Below are positions 1 to 13,519 of a DNA stretch of 64,000 nt, one piece after another. The notes beneath the pieces were generated by a model. The model made no database searches. It was not told the origin of the DNA and was given only the letters and a program-made list of their open reading frames with translations. The position numbers and the translations under genes are program-made. Numbering within the stretch: the first letter of the stretch is position 1; every line of letters starts with the position of its first letter. Source of the DNA: an uncultured Prevotellaceae bacterium (GTDB lineage: Bacteria > Bacteroidota > Bacteroidia > Bacteroidales > Bacteroidaceae); contig CACZIT010000025.1 in assembly GCA_902781315.1 (NCBI GenBank), positions 42,158 to 106,157 of the forward strand. Direction: 5' to 3'.

Positions 1-1043
1 AGCTCCCAGAACTTCGGCGTGGCCTGACCATACTCGTTGATGGGGGCGTCGTAGTCGTAGGAGGTCACGTCGGGGGCAAAGCCGGGCGAGTTGGCGCCGG
101 CCCAGTGGCCGAAGGAAGTACCTCCGTGGGTCATGTAGAGCGAGAACGAGATGCCCTTCGACAGCATTTCGTCCATACCCTCGACCATATCCTTGGCGGG
201 ACGCGTCTCGTGGCGGGCACCCCACTTGTCGAACCATCCGCTCCAGAACTCAGAGCACATCTTCGGTGCATCGGGGCGCAGCTCGCCGAGACGACGGAAC
301 TGCTGGTCGATGTTGGCACCGGTGCCGAAGTTCATGGTCCAGGTGAGGTCGTCGAGGCCGTTACGCTCGAAGTTGCTGGCCCAGTCACACTGGAAGAGTG
401 CCAGCTCCTTGCCGTAGATGCCGCGCAGGCAGTCGCGGATTTCGCTGACGTAGGGTTTGTCCTCGCCGTAGGAGCCGTACTCGTTCTCCACCTGCACCAT
501 GATGATGGGGCCGCCGCGCTGGATGGTCAGCGGAGCGAGCTGCTCGCCCACCTTTTCTTCAAATATCTTCACGCGCTCCATAAAATAAGGGTCGCGCTCG
601 CGCAGGCGGATGTCCTTCTTCTTCAGCAGCCACCAGGGCAGGCCGCCCATCTCCCACTCGGCACAGACGTAGGGTCCGGGGCGCACGATGACGTACATGC
701 CGTTCTTCTGGGCCAGGCGGCAGAACTCGGCCACGTCGTTCTGGCCCGTGAAGTCGAACTGGCCTTCACGCTGCTCGTGGATGTTCCAGAAGATGTAGAT
801 GCACACAGCGTTCATGCCCAGCGCCTTGCACATCTTGATGCGGTGCTCCCAGTAGGGACGCGGAATGCGGGGGTAGTGTACTTCGGCCGCCTTCACGATG
901 AAGGGCTGGCCGTTGAGCAGGAAGGTGCCTTTGCCAGTGGTAAAAGTGCCGGGCTTACCCTTCGGGGCAGCATCGGCCACGGCAGGCACCGCCAGCAGCA
1001 TCGCTGCCAGCGAGAGGATGGAAATGACTTTTCTGAGTTTCAT
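1..1043 (-). CDS. Beta-galactosidase, glycoside hydrolase family 35 (C-terminal part cut by window edge)
   Basis: Secreted exo-glycosidase of the GH35 family, expected to remove terminal beta-galactose from plant or host glycans. The start at 1043 opens a signal peptide of about 25 residues, followed by the GH35 TIM barrel. The acid/base motif VENEYG (Glu about 188) and the nucleophile motif CSEFWSGW (Glu about 265) are both intact, as is the RPGPYVCAEW stretch. About 347 codons are present and the gene runs off the left end, so later beta-sandwich domains cannot be judged. It is transcribed leftward from two identical tandem promoters at 1075-1105 and 1160-1190. The family is certain; the exact substrate is not. 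Confidence 0.93.
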   Translation of the reverse strand, partial: MKLRKVISILSLAAMLLAVPAVADAAPKGKPGTFTTGKGTFLLNGQPFIVKAAEVHYPRIPRPYWEHRIKMCKALGMNAVCIYIFWNIHEQREGQFDFTGQNDVAEFCRLAQKNGMYVIVRPGPYVCAEWEMGGLPWWLLKKKDIRLRERDPYFMERVKIFEEKVGEQLAPLTIQRGGPIIMVQVENEYGSYGEDKPYVSEIRDCLRGIYGKELALFQCDWASNFERNGLDDLTWTMNFGTGANIDQQFRRLGELRPDAPKMCSEFWSGWFDKWGARHETRPAKDMVEGMDEMLSKGISFSLYMTHGGTSFGHWAGANSPGFAPDVTSYDYDAPINEYGQATPKFWE

Positions 1044-1074
1044 CTTTTTTATTATTAGGTTCAGATTTTCTTTG

Positions 1075-1105
1075 CAAAGGTACGAATAAGCGAGCGAAAT
1101 GCAAA
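1075..1105 (-). promoter_or_regulatory. Proximal copy of tandem Bacteroidota promoter for the GH35 gene
   Basis: On the minus strand TTTG (1102-1105) is followed by exactly 19 nt and TACCTTTG (1075-1082), matching the Bacteroidota primary-sigma -33/-7 consensus. The 31-bp sequence is repeated without a mismatch at 1160-1190. The predicted transcription start is about 25 nt upstream of the GH35 ATG. Confidence 0.85.
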
Positions 1106-1159
1106 GAAAAAGAATATTTTTTTCTTTCATTCCCGAGCGAAAGTATCTTCGACGTATGT

Positions 1160-1190
1160 CAAAGGTACGAATAAGCGAGCGAAATGCAAA
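1160..1190 (-). promoter_or_regulatory. Distal identical copy of the tandem promoter
   Basis: Second identical 31-bp promoter module (TTTG at 1187-1190, 19 nt, TACCTTTG at 1160-1167), 85 bp from the proximal copy. The flanks are also partly similar (A-rich, TCTTT), so the pair looks like a degenerate tandem duplication of a whole promoter region. Confidence 0.8.
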
Positions 1191-1209
1191 AAGAATTGCG
1201 GTTTTTCTT

Positions 1210-1238
1210 TTTGTTTTCAGAGAAAAACGCTACCTTTG
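1210..1238 (+). promoter_or_regulatory. Promoter for the secreted protein at 1265
   Basis: TTTG at 1210-1213 and TACCTTTG at 1231-1238 are separated by 17 nt, slightly short of the usual 19. The start would fall near 1245, leaving a short leader before the ATG at 1265. Confidence 0.65.
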
Positions 1239-1264
1239 CAAGACGAAACAAAGACAAATAGGAC

Positions 1265-2101
1265 ATGAAGAAACTTTTCACCTTATTATTAATAGCTCTC
1301 GCGCCTTTCTTAGCCCATGCCCAAGAGAATCTGGATGGACTGGAAGTGCAATTACCAGAAGGCTGGAGTGTCCCAGAAAAACAGGACTATAACAAGTTAA
1401 GTGAAAAAGATTGGAAGAAAGGGGAGGGCGCTTTTCGCCGAAATCCGAATGCACCCCAGCCTGATTGGCGCCGGCCTTTAGCCCCAACCCTTCCTGAAGA
1501 CGAAAAAACACTCATAGGAAGCGCCCTGTGCTTTGCATCTTACGTGGATTTTGCAAATGGAAAAGGAAAAGTTCTGGAGAACGTGATTCTTAGGTCAAAA
1601 GCAAAAGAAAACAAGTGGGTGTGTGGAAATGATTTTACATTCAAGTCAAGCAATAAAGCAGATAATAACTATCTGAAGAAGGAGGCTCTTGTAGTAATAT
1701 TCAAAGACTCTCTTTATGTAAACGGCAGGAAACTCCGTGTGAATGATACTCGTCTGTCTGATGGATATGTCAGGGGGTACCGCTATCAGGATGCCAAAAT
1801 CTGCTTCGTTGGTTTTTCCCATAATTCCAGTGCATTCGTGCTGCCTGTGCTGACGCCTTGGGCTGTCGGAATTGCAAGTTTCTATGTCTGCATGCATGAC
1901 AAAGTTTGCTATATTTTATCTTCTGACAACCGCAAGACAAACTACCTAAGAACCGACAATGTGGAAATGCTGATGCTAGGACAGATTGACAGAGACGACC
2001 TGTGGACCTGGTATAAAAGTATACCAAAGAATGAATACAAGATGTCAGCGCCGGTCGTGCTGAACATTATGGAGGAACTAAATATGCTGAGACCAAATTA
2101 G
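1265..2101 (+). CDS. Secreted protein of unknown function
   Basis: 278 residues. The start has a clear signal peptide (KKLFTLLLIALAPFLAHA, cleavage after AHA), so it is exported. The mature part is soluble and mixed in composition, with a Pro-rich section around residues 60-75 and no motif I can assign. Base composition is more AT-rich than the neighbouring housekeeping genes, as is common for accessory secreted proteins in this group. It has its own promoter just upstream, and the next gene, DUF3467, follows after 27 nt. I do not recognise a family and assign no function. Confidence 0.75.
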   Translation: MKKLFTLLLIALAPFLAHAQENLDGLEVQLPEGWSVPEKQDYNKLSEKDWKKGEGAFRRNPNAPQPDWRRPLAPTLPEDEKTLIGSALCFASYVDFANGKGKVLENVILRSKAKENKWVCGNDFTFKSSNKADNNYLKKEALVVIFKDSLYVNGRKLRVNDTRLSDGYVRGYRYQDAKICFVGFSHNSSAFVLPVLTPWAVGIASFYVCMHDKVCYILSSDNRKTNYLRTDNVEMLMLGQIDRDDLWTWYKSIPKNEYKMSAPVVLNIMEELNMLRPN

Positions 2102-2128
2102 TAACAAATCATTAATTATATCACTATT

Positions 2129-2452
2129 ATGGCAGACAACAACCAGAAATCGCAGGGACAGCAACTGCAGCTGAACCTGAAGCCCGAGATTGCTTCGGGC
2201 GAGTATTCAAACCTCGCACTCATCACCCACTCGCACAGCGACTTCGTGCTCGACTTTGCACGCCACCTGCCCGGCATGCAGCAGCCCGAAGTGTGCAGCC
2301 GCGTGATCATGGCTCCCGAGCATGCCAAGCGCCTGCTGGGTGCTCTGCAGGAGAACCTCTACAAGTACGAGCAGCAGTTCGGACGCATTGAGCTGCCCGG
2401 TCAGCCCCAACGCACCATCGCTCCCTTCGGCAATGGCCGCGGCGAGGCATAA
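2129..2452 (+). CDS. DUF3467 domain protein
   Basis: 107-residue cytoplasmic protein. Its centre (YSNLALITHSHSDFVLDFA, then a PEHAKRLLGALQENLYKYEQQFG helix) matches what I know of DUF3467, a small conserved domain in Bacteroidota and some archaea with no established biochemical role. A charged, Gln-rich N-terminus of about 20 residues precedes it. The length is typical of the family. It sits 27 nt after the secreted protein, so the two may be co-transcribed, although they differ strongly in base composition. The protein family call is good; the function is unknown. Confidence 0.85.
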   Translation: MADNNQKSQGQQLQLNLKPEIASGEYSNLALITHSHSDFVLDFARHLPGMQQPEVCSRVIMAPEHAKRLLGALQENLYKYEQQFGRIELPGQPQRTIAPFGNGRGEA

Positions 2453-2596
2453 AGCTGCCGTCCATTCTCGAGTTCCGCCCCAATTTTGTCTTCCAACAAC
2501 GACACCAGATCGCCCTTCTCGCGCGGTCTGGTGGTTTATGTTGCCCTTTATCGCCACACACTCCAGGGCCAAAGGTAGGCATGAGCCTTGTCGGGG

Positions 2597-2953
2597 TTAG
2601 CCTACCTGTATATCTGTTAATACATCATTAAAATGCTCTTTACCCCAGTCTATCAACGCCGTGAGTACGGGCATCAGCGACTTGCCCGTGTCAGTCAGCG
2701 AATACTCCACACGAGGAGGAACCTCTGGATAAACCTCACGATGAACGAGGTGACTCTGCTCCAGATTCTTCAGCGTCTGTGAGAGCATCTTTTGGGAACA
2801 ATCTGTCATCAGCCGACGGATTTCATTGAATCGTAAAACGCCTGTCTCGCTGGTGTGAAGCATATAGAGCACCAACATTGACCACTTGTCGCCGAAACGA
2901 CTCAACACTTGCCTGATGGGACAGGCCAAATACTCTGCCATAATATCTGCCAT
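2597..2953 (-). CDS. HxlR-family winged-helix transcriptional regulator
   Basis: 118 residues from the chosen ATG at 2953. It shows the HxlR pattern: CPIRQVLSRFGDKWSMLVLYML, recognition region RFNEIRRLM, SQKMLSQTLKNLE, and the wing PPRVEYSLTDTG. The family often senses thiol, aldehyde or quinone stress through the N-terminal Cys, present here (LACP). A longer reading frame starts at 2992, but that codon lies upstream of the predicted -7 element at 2981-2988, so it cannot be in the mRNA; an AAGGAAA stretch precedes 2953. The gene is divergent from the cupin/FMN-barrel pair, which is its likely target. Confidence 0.93.
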   Translation of the reverse strand: MADIMAEYLACPIRQVLSRFGDKWSMLVLYMLHTSETGVLRFNEIRRLMTDCSQKMLSQTLKNLEQSHLVHREVYPEVPPRVEYSLTDTGKSLMPVLTALIDWGKEHFNDVLTDIQVG

Positions 2954-2980
2954 AACTATATGTTTTTTCCTTTTATGCTG

Positions 2981-2988
2981 CAAAAGTA
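2981..2988 (-). promoter_or_regulatory. -7 element of the HxlR gene
   Basis: TACTTTTG on the minus strand. It places transcription start near 2975 and so decides the start codon at 2953. No good -33 TTTG is visible at the standard distance. Confidence 0.6.
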
Positions 2989-3132
2989 GCAAATAGTAAC
3001 CAAGTTTCGGAAATAAACTATGTTAATCTGAGTTAAAGCTGTTTTCTGCAATCCCTTATATCTTCACAATTCCTACTTTTTGGTAACTATCTCACCAAAA
3101 AGTGCCTTCTTGTGGGGTAGAAAAATTTGTCA

Positions 3133-3140
3133 TACCTTTG
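3133..3140 (+). promoter_or_regulatory. -7 element of the cupin operon
   Basis: TACCTTTG about 45 nt before the cupin ATG. A TTCTTG sequence near 3108-3112 could serve as a weak -33. The divergent HxlR start lies about 165 bp away, so regulator binding in 2990-3130 could control both directions. Confidence 0.65.
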
Positions 3141-3185
3141 CACCGTCGAAAACAAAATAATAAACATTTTAAACGTATAAGAATT

Positions 3186-3641
3186 ATGAAACAGATTGAG
3201 ACAATTAAGACAGGTAAGAACTACAGCGCAGTAAGCGTAGGCAAAATGAGTGAAATTATCGAGCACGAACTCCCAATGGGACCGAATGTGACCATTCAGG
3301 GTAAGGTGTTTGCAGGACAGGCCGTCGGCGCAACGGGTAGCGAGTTCTCGTTCCAGACACTCGTTCCCGGTCAGGACAGCGGTTTTCTGCACACTCACAA
3401 GACCCACGAGGAACTTTACTTCATCCTGAAAGGCGAAGGGCTGTATCAGGTAGATGGTGAGTTTTTCCCCGTCAGCGAGGGTTCTATAATACGCGTAGCT
3501 CCCGATGGCAAGCGGGCGCTGAAAAACACTGGCAACGAGAATCTGACAATGCTCTGCATCCAGTATAAGGCCAATGCTTTTACAGATGCCGACAGTCCTA
3601 TGACAGATGGTAACATTATTCAGGAACCGCTTAACTGGTAG
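3186..3641 (+). CDS. Small cupin-domain protein
   Basis: 151 residues from the ATG at 3186; an upstream in-frame extension would begin before the -7 element and is rejected. Cupin motif 1 is present (GFLHTHKTHEELYFILKGEG, with HxH and Glu). Motif 2 (APDGKRALKN) has Ala where the third metal-binding His normally sits, so metal binding may be weak or rearranged. Such single-domain cupins bind small molecules or act as isomerases or dioxygenases. The gene is 6 nt from the FMN-barrel gene, so they form one operon, probably under the divergent HxlR regulator. Confidence 0.88.
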   Translation: MKQIETIKTGKNYSAVSVGKMSEIIEHELPMGPNVTIQGKVFAGQAVGATGSEFSFQTLVPGQDSGFLHTHKTHEELYFILKGEGLYQVDGEFFPVSEGSIIRVAPDGKRALKNTGNENLTMLCIQYKANAFTDADSPMTDGNIIQEPLNW

Positions 3642-3647
3642 ACGCCA

Positions 3648-4124
3648 ATGATACAGAAAGCACTTGACTTTCTGCGCAACCACAATGAGGTGGCTTTCGC
3701 TACAAGCGACGGCCACCTTCCTAAATTGCGCATGTTCCAGATTATGAAGCAGGAGAACAACTTGCTTTACTTTTCCACTTCAGCAGAAAAAGCCGTCTGG
3801 AAGGAACTGATGCAAAATCCTAATGTAGAAATTCTAGCCTATGCCGACAACAAATCAGTTCGCTGTTCTGGCATGGTGAACTTCGATGTTAAGGATGACG
3901 TCAAGAAATGGATATACGAGCATAACACCGTCCTGTCTCGCCTCTATAGCAGCTATGACAAGATTGTCTATTTCCGCCTGCCTATTGCTGAAATGGATTA
4001 CTATAATCTAACCCCTACTCCCCCCGTATTTCTTCATTTTGACCTGATGGCTGGTGAAATAGGCAAAGGGTTTGTAGGTGAACGATTCAAAACTCAATTA
4101 AATCAATCTAAGCATAACGTTTAG
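3648..4124 (+). CDS. Pyridoxamine 5'-phosphate oxidase-like FMN-binding split-barrel protein
   Basis: 158 residues with the PNPOx-like split barrel: N-terminal helix (IQKALDFLRNHNEVAFATSDG), strand with RMFQIM, LLYFSTSAEKAVWKEL, then VEILAY and the SVRCSGMVNF strand. These small flavoproteins use FMN or F420 in redox reactions and are often part of stress responses. The C-terminal part (HFDLMAGEIGKGFVGERF) is less conserved. It is the second gene of the HxlR-controlled cupin operon. The exact substrate cannot be told from sequence. Confidence 0.87.
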   Translation: MIQKALDFLRNHNEVAFATSDGHLPKLRMFQIMKQENNLLYFSTSAEKAVWKELMQNPNVEILAYADNKSVRCSGMVNFDVKDDVKKWIYEHNTVLSRLYSSYDKIVYFRLPIAEMDYYNLTPTPPVFLHFDLMAGEIGKGFVGERFKTQLNQSKHNV

Positions 4125-4167
4125 CAGATAACAAAGGGGCTTCCTACAACATCTTCTTTAATATCAT

Positions 4168-4209
4168 AAAAAAAAGGCAACCCAGCCTGACCATTCAGAC
4201 TGGGTTGCC
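4168..4209 (-). terminator. Intrinsic terminator after rpoC
   Basis: Perfect 10-bp stem GGCAACCCAG / CTGGGTTGCC (4176-4185 and 4200-4209) followed on the minus strand by eight T residues (4168-4175). It ends the long tRNA-tuf-rpoBC transcription unit and lies between convergent genes. Confidence 0.9.
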
Positions 4210-4232
4210 CCAGATATTATTGCAATGTTGCG

Positions 4233-7200
4233 TTATTCAGCTACTTCGGCATCACCGAAATCGATAACGTTCTTGCGGTTGGCCTGCATGCGGTCATACT
4301 CTTCGCGCGAGCCTACCACAATACGATCCCACTGACGCAGACCAGTGCCTGCAGGGATGAGATGTCCGCAGATGACGTTCTCCTTCATGCCCTCAAGGAA
4401 GTCCTGCTTGCCACGGATGGCAGCCTCATTGAGCACCTTGGTAGTCTCCTGGAATGATGCAGCCGACATGAACGACTTCGTCTGCAGTGCTGCACGGGTG
4501 ATACCTTGCAAAATCTGCGTAGACGTGGCAGGCACGGCATCGCGCACCTGTACGGGACGAAGGTCGCGGCGCTTCAGCGAGGAGTTCTCGTCGCGCAGTC
4601 GGCGGGCAGTGACAATCTGACCCTTCTGCATGACCTCCGAGTCGCCGGCGTCGGTGACCACTTTCTTACCCCAGATACGGTCGTTCTCCTCGGCGAAGTC
4701 GAGCTTGTCGACGAGAGCGTCCTCGAGGAACGTGGTGTCACCCGGGTCGTTGATCTGCACCTTACGCATCATCTGACGGACGATGATCTCGAAGTGCTTG
4801 TCATTGATCTTCACGCCCTGCAGACGATAGACGTCCTGCACTTCGTTCACAATATACTCCTGCACAGCCGTGGGACCCTTGATGGCGAGAATGTCACTGG
4901 GGGTGATGACACCGTCGGAAAGCGGTGTTCCAGCTCGCACGGCATCGTGCTCCTGCACAAGGATCTGCTTTGAGAGCGAGACGAGGTACTTGCGCTGGTC
5001 GCCTGTCTTCGAAGTGACAATGATTTCGCGATTGCCTCGCTTCACCTTTCCCATGGTCACCTCGCCGTCGATTTCACTAACCACGGCAGGGTTGCTGGGA
5101 TTGCGGGCCTCGAAAAGCTCAGTGACACGAGGCAGACCACCCGTGATATCACCTGCACCACCCACGGCACGCGGTATCTTGACAAGCGTCTGACCTGTCA
5201 GAATCTGAGCACCGTCCTCCACAACTACGTGACCACCTACGGGGAAGTTGTAGGTACCGATGACGTTGCCGTCGGCATCCAGAATATCGCAGGAAGGAAC
5301 CTTCGTGTGGTCGCGCGAGTCGGTGATGATCTTCTCAGTCAGACCCGTGGTCTCGTCGGTCTCAGCCTTATAGGTGGTACCTTCGATGACGTCCTTGAAG
5401 CGGAGTTTACCGGCATATTCGGTCACGATGACAGCGTTGAACGGATCCCAACGTGCGATGAGGTCGCCCTTCTTCACTATATCGCCTTGCTTCTTGTAGA
5501 GCGAAGAACCATAAGGAACGTTCAGCGTGGAAAGAACAATCTTTGTATTGGGATCGACGAAACGGATTTCGGCCAGACGGCTGACCACCATCTCGCACTC
5601 AGCCTCCTGCTCACCCTGTTTCTCGGTATAGGGAACTGTGCGCAGTTCGTCGAACTCGATGCGTGCATCGTTCTTGGCAACGATGGAAGCATTGGCGGCT
5701 GCGTTACCTGCCACACCACCGGCGTGGAACGTACGAAGCGTAAGCTGTGTACCCGGTTCACCGATGGCCTGGGCTGCGATGACACCCACGGCCTCACCCA
5801 TCTGCACCATGCGCTGTGTGGCAAGGTTGCGTCCGTAACACTTCATGCAGACGCCACGCTTCGACTCACAGGTGAGCACGGAACGAATCTCAACCATCTC
5901 GATAGGCGATGCCTCGATGGCAGCAGCCTTCTCCTCGGTGATTTCCTCGCCTGCAGCGCAGATGAGTTCGCCCGTGGTGGGATGGATGATATCGTGGACT
6001 GACACGCGTCCGAGGATACGCTCGGAGAGAGGCGAGATGACCTCGTCGCCCTGCTTCAGAGCGGTGCACTCAAGGCCGCGCAGCGTGCCGCAGTCTTCCT
6101 CATTGATGATAACGTCGTGGGAGACGTCAACAAGTCGGCGAGTCAGGTAACCAGCATCGGCCGTCTTCATGGCCGTATCGGCCAGACCCTTACGGGCACC
6201 GTGAGAAGAGATGAAGTATTCAAGCACCGACATACCTTCCTTGAAGTTAGAAAGGATTGGGTTCTCAATAATCTGCTGACCTTCAGCACCAGCCTTCTGC
6301 GGCTTGGCCATCAGACCACGCATACCTGAGAGCTGCTTAATCTGGTCCTTAGAACCACGGGCACCCGAGTCAAGCATCATATAAACAGCATTGAAGCCCT
6401 GGTCGGCCTCGGTCATCTCTTTCAGCAGGATGTCGCCGAGTTCGTTGTTGACGTGTGTCCAGGCGTCGATGACCTGATTGTAACGTTCGTTGTCGGTGAT
6501 GAAACCCATGTCGTAGTTGGCCTGGATTTCGTCTACCTCCTTTTGACCCTTGGCCACGATACCTTCCTTCTCTGGCGGCACGATAATGTCGTCGAGGTTG
6601 AAGGAAAGTCCTGCCTCGTAAGCCATGCGGTAACCGAGGTTCTTGATACCATCGAGGAACTCGCAGGCACGAGCCATACCGACGTTCTTGATGACGTCGG
6701 CAATCATGCCACGCAGGGTCTTCTTCGAGATAATATCGTTGAAGAATCCTACTTCGTCGGGCACGATGCCGTTGACGATGACGCGACCTACAGAGGTCTC
6801 AACCATGTGGCGGACATGCTTGCCGTCAACGATGTCATCGACCATTACCTTAACAGGTGCGTGAAGGTCGCACTTGCCCTCGTTGTTGGCAATGATGGCT
6901 TCCTCCGGACCGTAGAAGGTGAGACCAGCGCCCTTGGCACCGGGACGCAGTTTGGTAATATAGTAGAGACCGAGCACCATGTCCTGTGAGGGCACCGTGA
7001 TAGGCGCACCGTTTGCAGGATTCAGGATGTTGTGGCTCTGAAGCATGAGGATCTGGGCCTCAAGGATAGCCTCATTGGAAAGCGGAAGGTGGACTGCCAT
7101 CTGGTCGCCGTCGAAGTCGGCATTGAATGCCGTACATGCAAGCGGGTGGAGCTGGATAGCCTTACCTTCGATGAGCTTAGGCTGGAAGGCCTGTATACCA

Positions 7201-8558
7201 AGACGGTGAAGCGTCGGTGCACGGTTGAGGAGCACGGGATGGCCCTTCATTACATTCTCAAGGATATCCCAGATGACAGACTCACGGCGATCGACAATCT
7301 TCTTAGCCGACTTCACGGTCTTGACGATGCCGCGCTCAATGAGCTTGCGGATGATGAACGGCTTGTAAAGCTCGGCTGCCATCAGCTTCGGCAGTCCGCA
7401 CTCGCCCATCTTCAGCTCGGGGCCGACAACGATCACCGAACGGGCTGAATAGTCGACACGCTTACCGAGCAGGTTCTGACGGAAGCGGCCCTGCTTACCC
7501 TTCAGCGAGTCAGAGAGCGACTTCAGCGGACGGTTAGACTCACTCTTCACAGCGCTGGACTTGCGAGAGTTGTCGAACAGGGAGTCAACTGCTTCCTGAA
7601 GCATACGCTTTTCGTTGCGTAGGATGACCTCAGGGGCTTTAATCTCCATGAGGCGCTTCAGACGGTTGTTACGAATGATGACGCGGCGATATAGGTCGTT
7701 AAGGTCGCTGGTTGCGAAACGGCCGCCATCGAGGGGCACCAAGGGACGCAGCTCAGGCGGAGTAACAGGGATGATCTTCATCACCATCCACTCTGGGCGG
7801 TTGATGTCGCGGCTGCTGCGGAAAGCCTCCACCACCTGCAGACGCTTCAAAGCCTCAGTCTTGCGCTGCTGCGAAGAGTCGTTGCTGGCGCGGTCGCGCA
7901 GTTCGTAGGAAATAGCGTCGAGATCGAGGCTGGCGAGCAACTCGTAAATGGCCTCGGCACCCATTTTGGCGACAAACTTATTGGGATCAGTATCCTCGAG
8001 CAGGTCGTTGTTGGGATCCAACTGCGACTGGAGATCCATATACTCCTCCTCACTGAGCAGGTCATACTTCTTCGAACCCAGCAGCTCATTGCCCTCAGCA
8101 TCCTTCTTACCTTCCAGTACACCGGGCTTGATGACGACATACTTCTCATAGTAGATGACGGCATCAAGTTTCTTGGTGGGCATACCCAGCAGATAGCCTA
8201 TCTTGTTGGGCAACGAACGGAAATACCAGATGTGGGCAACAGGCACGACGAGCTCAATGTGGCCGCTACGGTCGCGACGCACTTTCTTCTCGGTAACCTC
8301 TACACCGCAACGGTCGCAGACGATGCCCTTATAGCGAATGCGTTTGTACTTGCCGCAGGCACATTCATAGTCTCGTGTGGGACCGAAGATGCGCTCGCAG
8401 AACAAACCGTCGCGCTCTGGCTTATACGTGCGATAGTTGATGGTCTCGGGCTTGGTGACCTCACCATACGAATTTTCCAGGATTTCCTCTGGCGATGCCA
8501 GTCCGATGGTTATCTTGGAAAAATTATTCTTTACCTTTATATCTTTTTTGAAAGCCAT
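4233..8558 (-). CDS. rpoC: DNA-directed RNA polymerase subunit beta'
   Basis: 1441 residues, full length for Bacteroidota. It carries the N-terminal zinc site ([20 protein letters not shown]), the catalytic [12 protein letters not shown] motif at about residues 477-488 that binds the active-site magnesium, the bridge helix/trigger loop region ([16 protein letters not shown]) and the second zinc cluster ([13 protein letters not shown]). It forms the active centre of RNA polymerase with RpoB. It follows rpoB after 43 nt; that linker is built of TTGAAAA-like heptamers. It is the last gene of the operon, before the terminator at 4168-4209. Confidence 0.99.
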   Translation of the reverse strand: MAFKKDIKVKNNFSKITIGLASPEEILENSYGEVTKPETINYRTYKPERDGLFCERIFGPTRDYECACGKYKRIRYKGIVCDRCGVEVTEKKVRRDRSGHIELVVPVAHIWYFRSLPNKIGYLLGMPTKKLDAVIYYEKYVVIKPGVLEGKKDAEGNELLGSKKYDLLSEEEYMDLQSQLDPNNDLLEDTDPNKFVAKMGAEAIYELLASLDLDAISYELRDRASNDSSQQRKTEALKRLQVVEAFRSSRDINRPEWMVMKIIPVTPPELRPLVPLDGGRFATSDLNDLYRRVIIRNNRLKRLMEIKAPEVILRNEKRMLQEAVDSLFDNSRKSSAVKSESNRPLKSLSDSLKGKQGRFRQNLLGKRVDYSARSVIVVGPELKMGECGLPKLMAAELYKPFIIRKLIERGIVKTVKSAKKIVDRRESVIWDILENVMKGHPVLLNRAPTLHRLGIQAFQPKLIEGKAIQLHPLACTAFNADFDGDQMAVHLPLSNEAILEAQILMLQSHNILNPANGAPITVPSQDMVLGLYYITKLRPGAKGAGLTFYGPEEAIIANNEGKCDLHAPVKVMVDDIVDGKHVRHMVETSVGRVIVNGIVPDEVGFFNDIISKKTLRGMIADVIKNVGMARACEFLDGIKNLGYRMAYEAGLSFNLDDIIVPPEKEGIVAKGQKEVDEIQANYDMGFITDNERYNQVIDAWTHVNNELGDILLKEMTEADQGFNAVYMMLDSGARGSKDQIKQLSGMRGLMAKPQKAGAEGQQIIENPILSNFKEGMSVLEYFISSHGARKGLADTAMKTADAGYLTRRLVDVSHDVIINEEDCGTLRGLECTALKQGDEVISPLSERILGRVSVHDIIHPTTGELICAAGEEITEEKAAAIEASPIEMVEIRSVLTCESKRGVCMKCYGRNLATQRMVQMGEAVGVIAAQAIGEPGTQLTLRTFHAGGVAGNAAANASIVAKNDARIEFDELRTVPYTEKQGEQEAECEMVVSRLAEIRFVDPNTKIVLSTLNVPYGSSLYKKQGDIVKKGDLIARWDPFNAVIVTEYAGKLRFKDVIEGTTYKAETDETTGLTEKIITDSRDHTKVPSCDILDADGNVIGTYNFPVGGHVVVEDGAQILTGQTLVKIPRAVGGAGDITGGLPRVTELFEARNPSNPAVVSEIDGEVTMGKVKRGNREIIVTSKTGDQRKYLVSLSKQILVQEHDAVRAGTPLSDGVITPSDILAIKGPTAVQEYIVNEVQDVYRLQGVKINDKHFEIIVRQMMRKVQINDPGDTTFLEDALVDKLDFAEENDRIWGKKVVTDAGDSEVMQKGQIVTARRLRDENSSLKRRDLRPVQVRDAVPATSTQILQGITRAALQTKSFMSAASFQETTKVLNEAAIRGKQDFLEGMKENVICGHLIPAGTGLRQWDRIVVGSREEYDRMQANRKNVIDFGDAEVAE

Positions 8559-8601
8559 ATTTCAGAATTTTCAATTTTCAGTTATCAATATTCAATCCGG
8601 T

Positions 8602-12414
<3,813 letters not shown>

Positions 12415-12475
12415 AAAGTATGTTTGTTTATTGGACTAATTGGCCTGATTGGCCCAATTTTTCTATAAAAGACAC

Positions 12476-12513
12476 AAAAAGGTTAGGACCCACCGACTGG
12501 GAAGATCCTAACC
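12476..12513 (-). terminator. Attenuator-type hairpin between rplL and rpoB
   Basis: An 8-bp perfect stem GGTTAGGA / TCCTAACC (12481-12488, 12506-12513) followed by five T on the minus strand. In many bacteria a partial terminator here lowers rpoBC transcription relative to the ribosomal protein genes. The short T-run suggests incomplete termination. Confidence 0.75.
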
Positions 12514-12547
12514 ATATTTTCAAAAAAGAATTCGTATTGCTCAGCAA

Positions 12548-12925
12548 TTACTTGAGCTCAACCTTAGCACCAGCCTCTTCGATGGCCTTCTTCAGGTTCT
12601 CAGCCTCGTCCTTCGACAGACCTTCCTTAATGGTTGCGGGAGCGCCGTCTACGAGATCCTTAGCCTCTTTCAGACCAAGACCGCAAGCTTCCTTCACAGC
12701 CTTCACAACCTGCAGCTTAGCACCACCGACCTCGGCGAGAACGACGTCGAACGATGTCTTCTCTTCCTCAGCAGCAGCTGCACCAGCAGCGGGACCAGCA
12801 GCTACAGCAACAGCTGCAGCAGCGGGCTCAATACCATACTCGTCCTTCAGGACTGTTGCCAACTCGTTAACTTCTTTCACAGTAAGGTTTACCAACTCTT
12901 CTGCAATAGCTTTAATATCTGCCAT
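12548..12925 (-). CDS. rplL: 50S ribosomal protein L7/L12
   Basis: 125 residues: N-terminal dimerisation helices, an Ala/Gly/Pro-rich hinge at about residues 35-52, and the factor-binding C-terminal domain ([35 protein letters not shown]). It forms the ribosomal stalk that recruits EF-Tu, EF-G and IF2. It lies 54 nt after rplJ and before the rplL-rpoB attenuator. Confidence 0.98.
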   Translation of the reverse strand: MADIKAIAEELVNLTVKEVNELATVLKDEYGIEPAAAAVAVAAGPAAGAAAAEEEKTSFDVVLAEVGGAKLQVVKAVKEACGLGLKEAKDLVDGAPATIKEGLSKDEAENLKKAIEEAGAKVELK

Positions 12926-12979
12926 TTTTATTTAAGATTTAAATTTTGTTTTACAATGTTGTTAATGTTATCTTTTCGC

Positions 12980-13501
12980 TTATTGGTTACGCTCAGCGAT
13001 AGCGTCAAGGAGACCGTGAATCTTGCCACCGGCGTTGAGGCCAGAAACAACATTCTTGATCGGGGACTGCAGCAGTGCAACAACGTCGGCAATAAGCTCG
13101 TTCTTGCTCTTGATTGCACAGAGTTCTGCCAGTTTGTCGGCACCCACGAAGATACTCTCTTCAGCATAGGCAGCCTTCAGGGCAGGAATCTCTTTCTTGT
13201 TGTCCTTATACTCCTTCAGGAGCTTGGCGGGAACGTTGGCCGTGTTCGTGAACATCATGGCCGTGTTACCCTTCAAAGCACCATACAGGGGCTCAAAATC
13301 AATCTCGCTTGCCTCAAAAGCCTTGTGGAGAAGCGTGTTCTTTACCACGATCAGCTTCACGTCGTTCTTGAAGCACTTGCGACGCAGGTCACTTGTGTCA
13401 GCAGCGTTCAGGCCAGCAATGTCTACCAGATAGAAATGTGCATATTCCTTCAGCTTCTGTCCAAGCTCTACAACAATAGTATCTTTTACTTCTTTTCTCA
13501 T
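12980..13501 (-). CDS. rplJ: 50S ribosomal protein L10
   Basis: 173 residues, normal length. L10 is the base of the L7/L12 stalk on 23S rRNA. The N-terminal globular part (VVELGQKLKEYAHFYLVDIAGLNA, then LIVVKNTLLHKA) and the C-terminal helix that binds L12 dimers are present. The gap to rplA is only 18 nt, so a long L10 autoregulatory leader like that of E. coli is not available between rplA and rplJ. Confidence 0.98.
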   Translation of the reverse strand: MRKEVKDTIVVELGQKLKEYAHFYLVDIAGLNAADTSDLRRKCFKNDVKLIVVKNTLLHKAFEASEIDFEPLYGALKGNTAMMFTNTANVPAKLLKEYKDNKKEIPALKAAYAEESIFVGADKLAELCAIKSKNELIADVVALLQSPIKNVVSGLNAGGKIHGLLDAIAERNQ

Positions 13502-13519
13502 TTTACAAAACTTTTAGAG

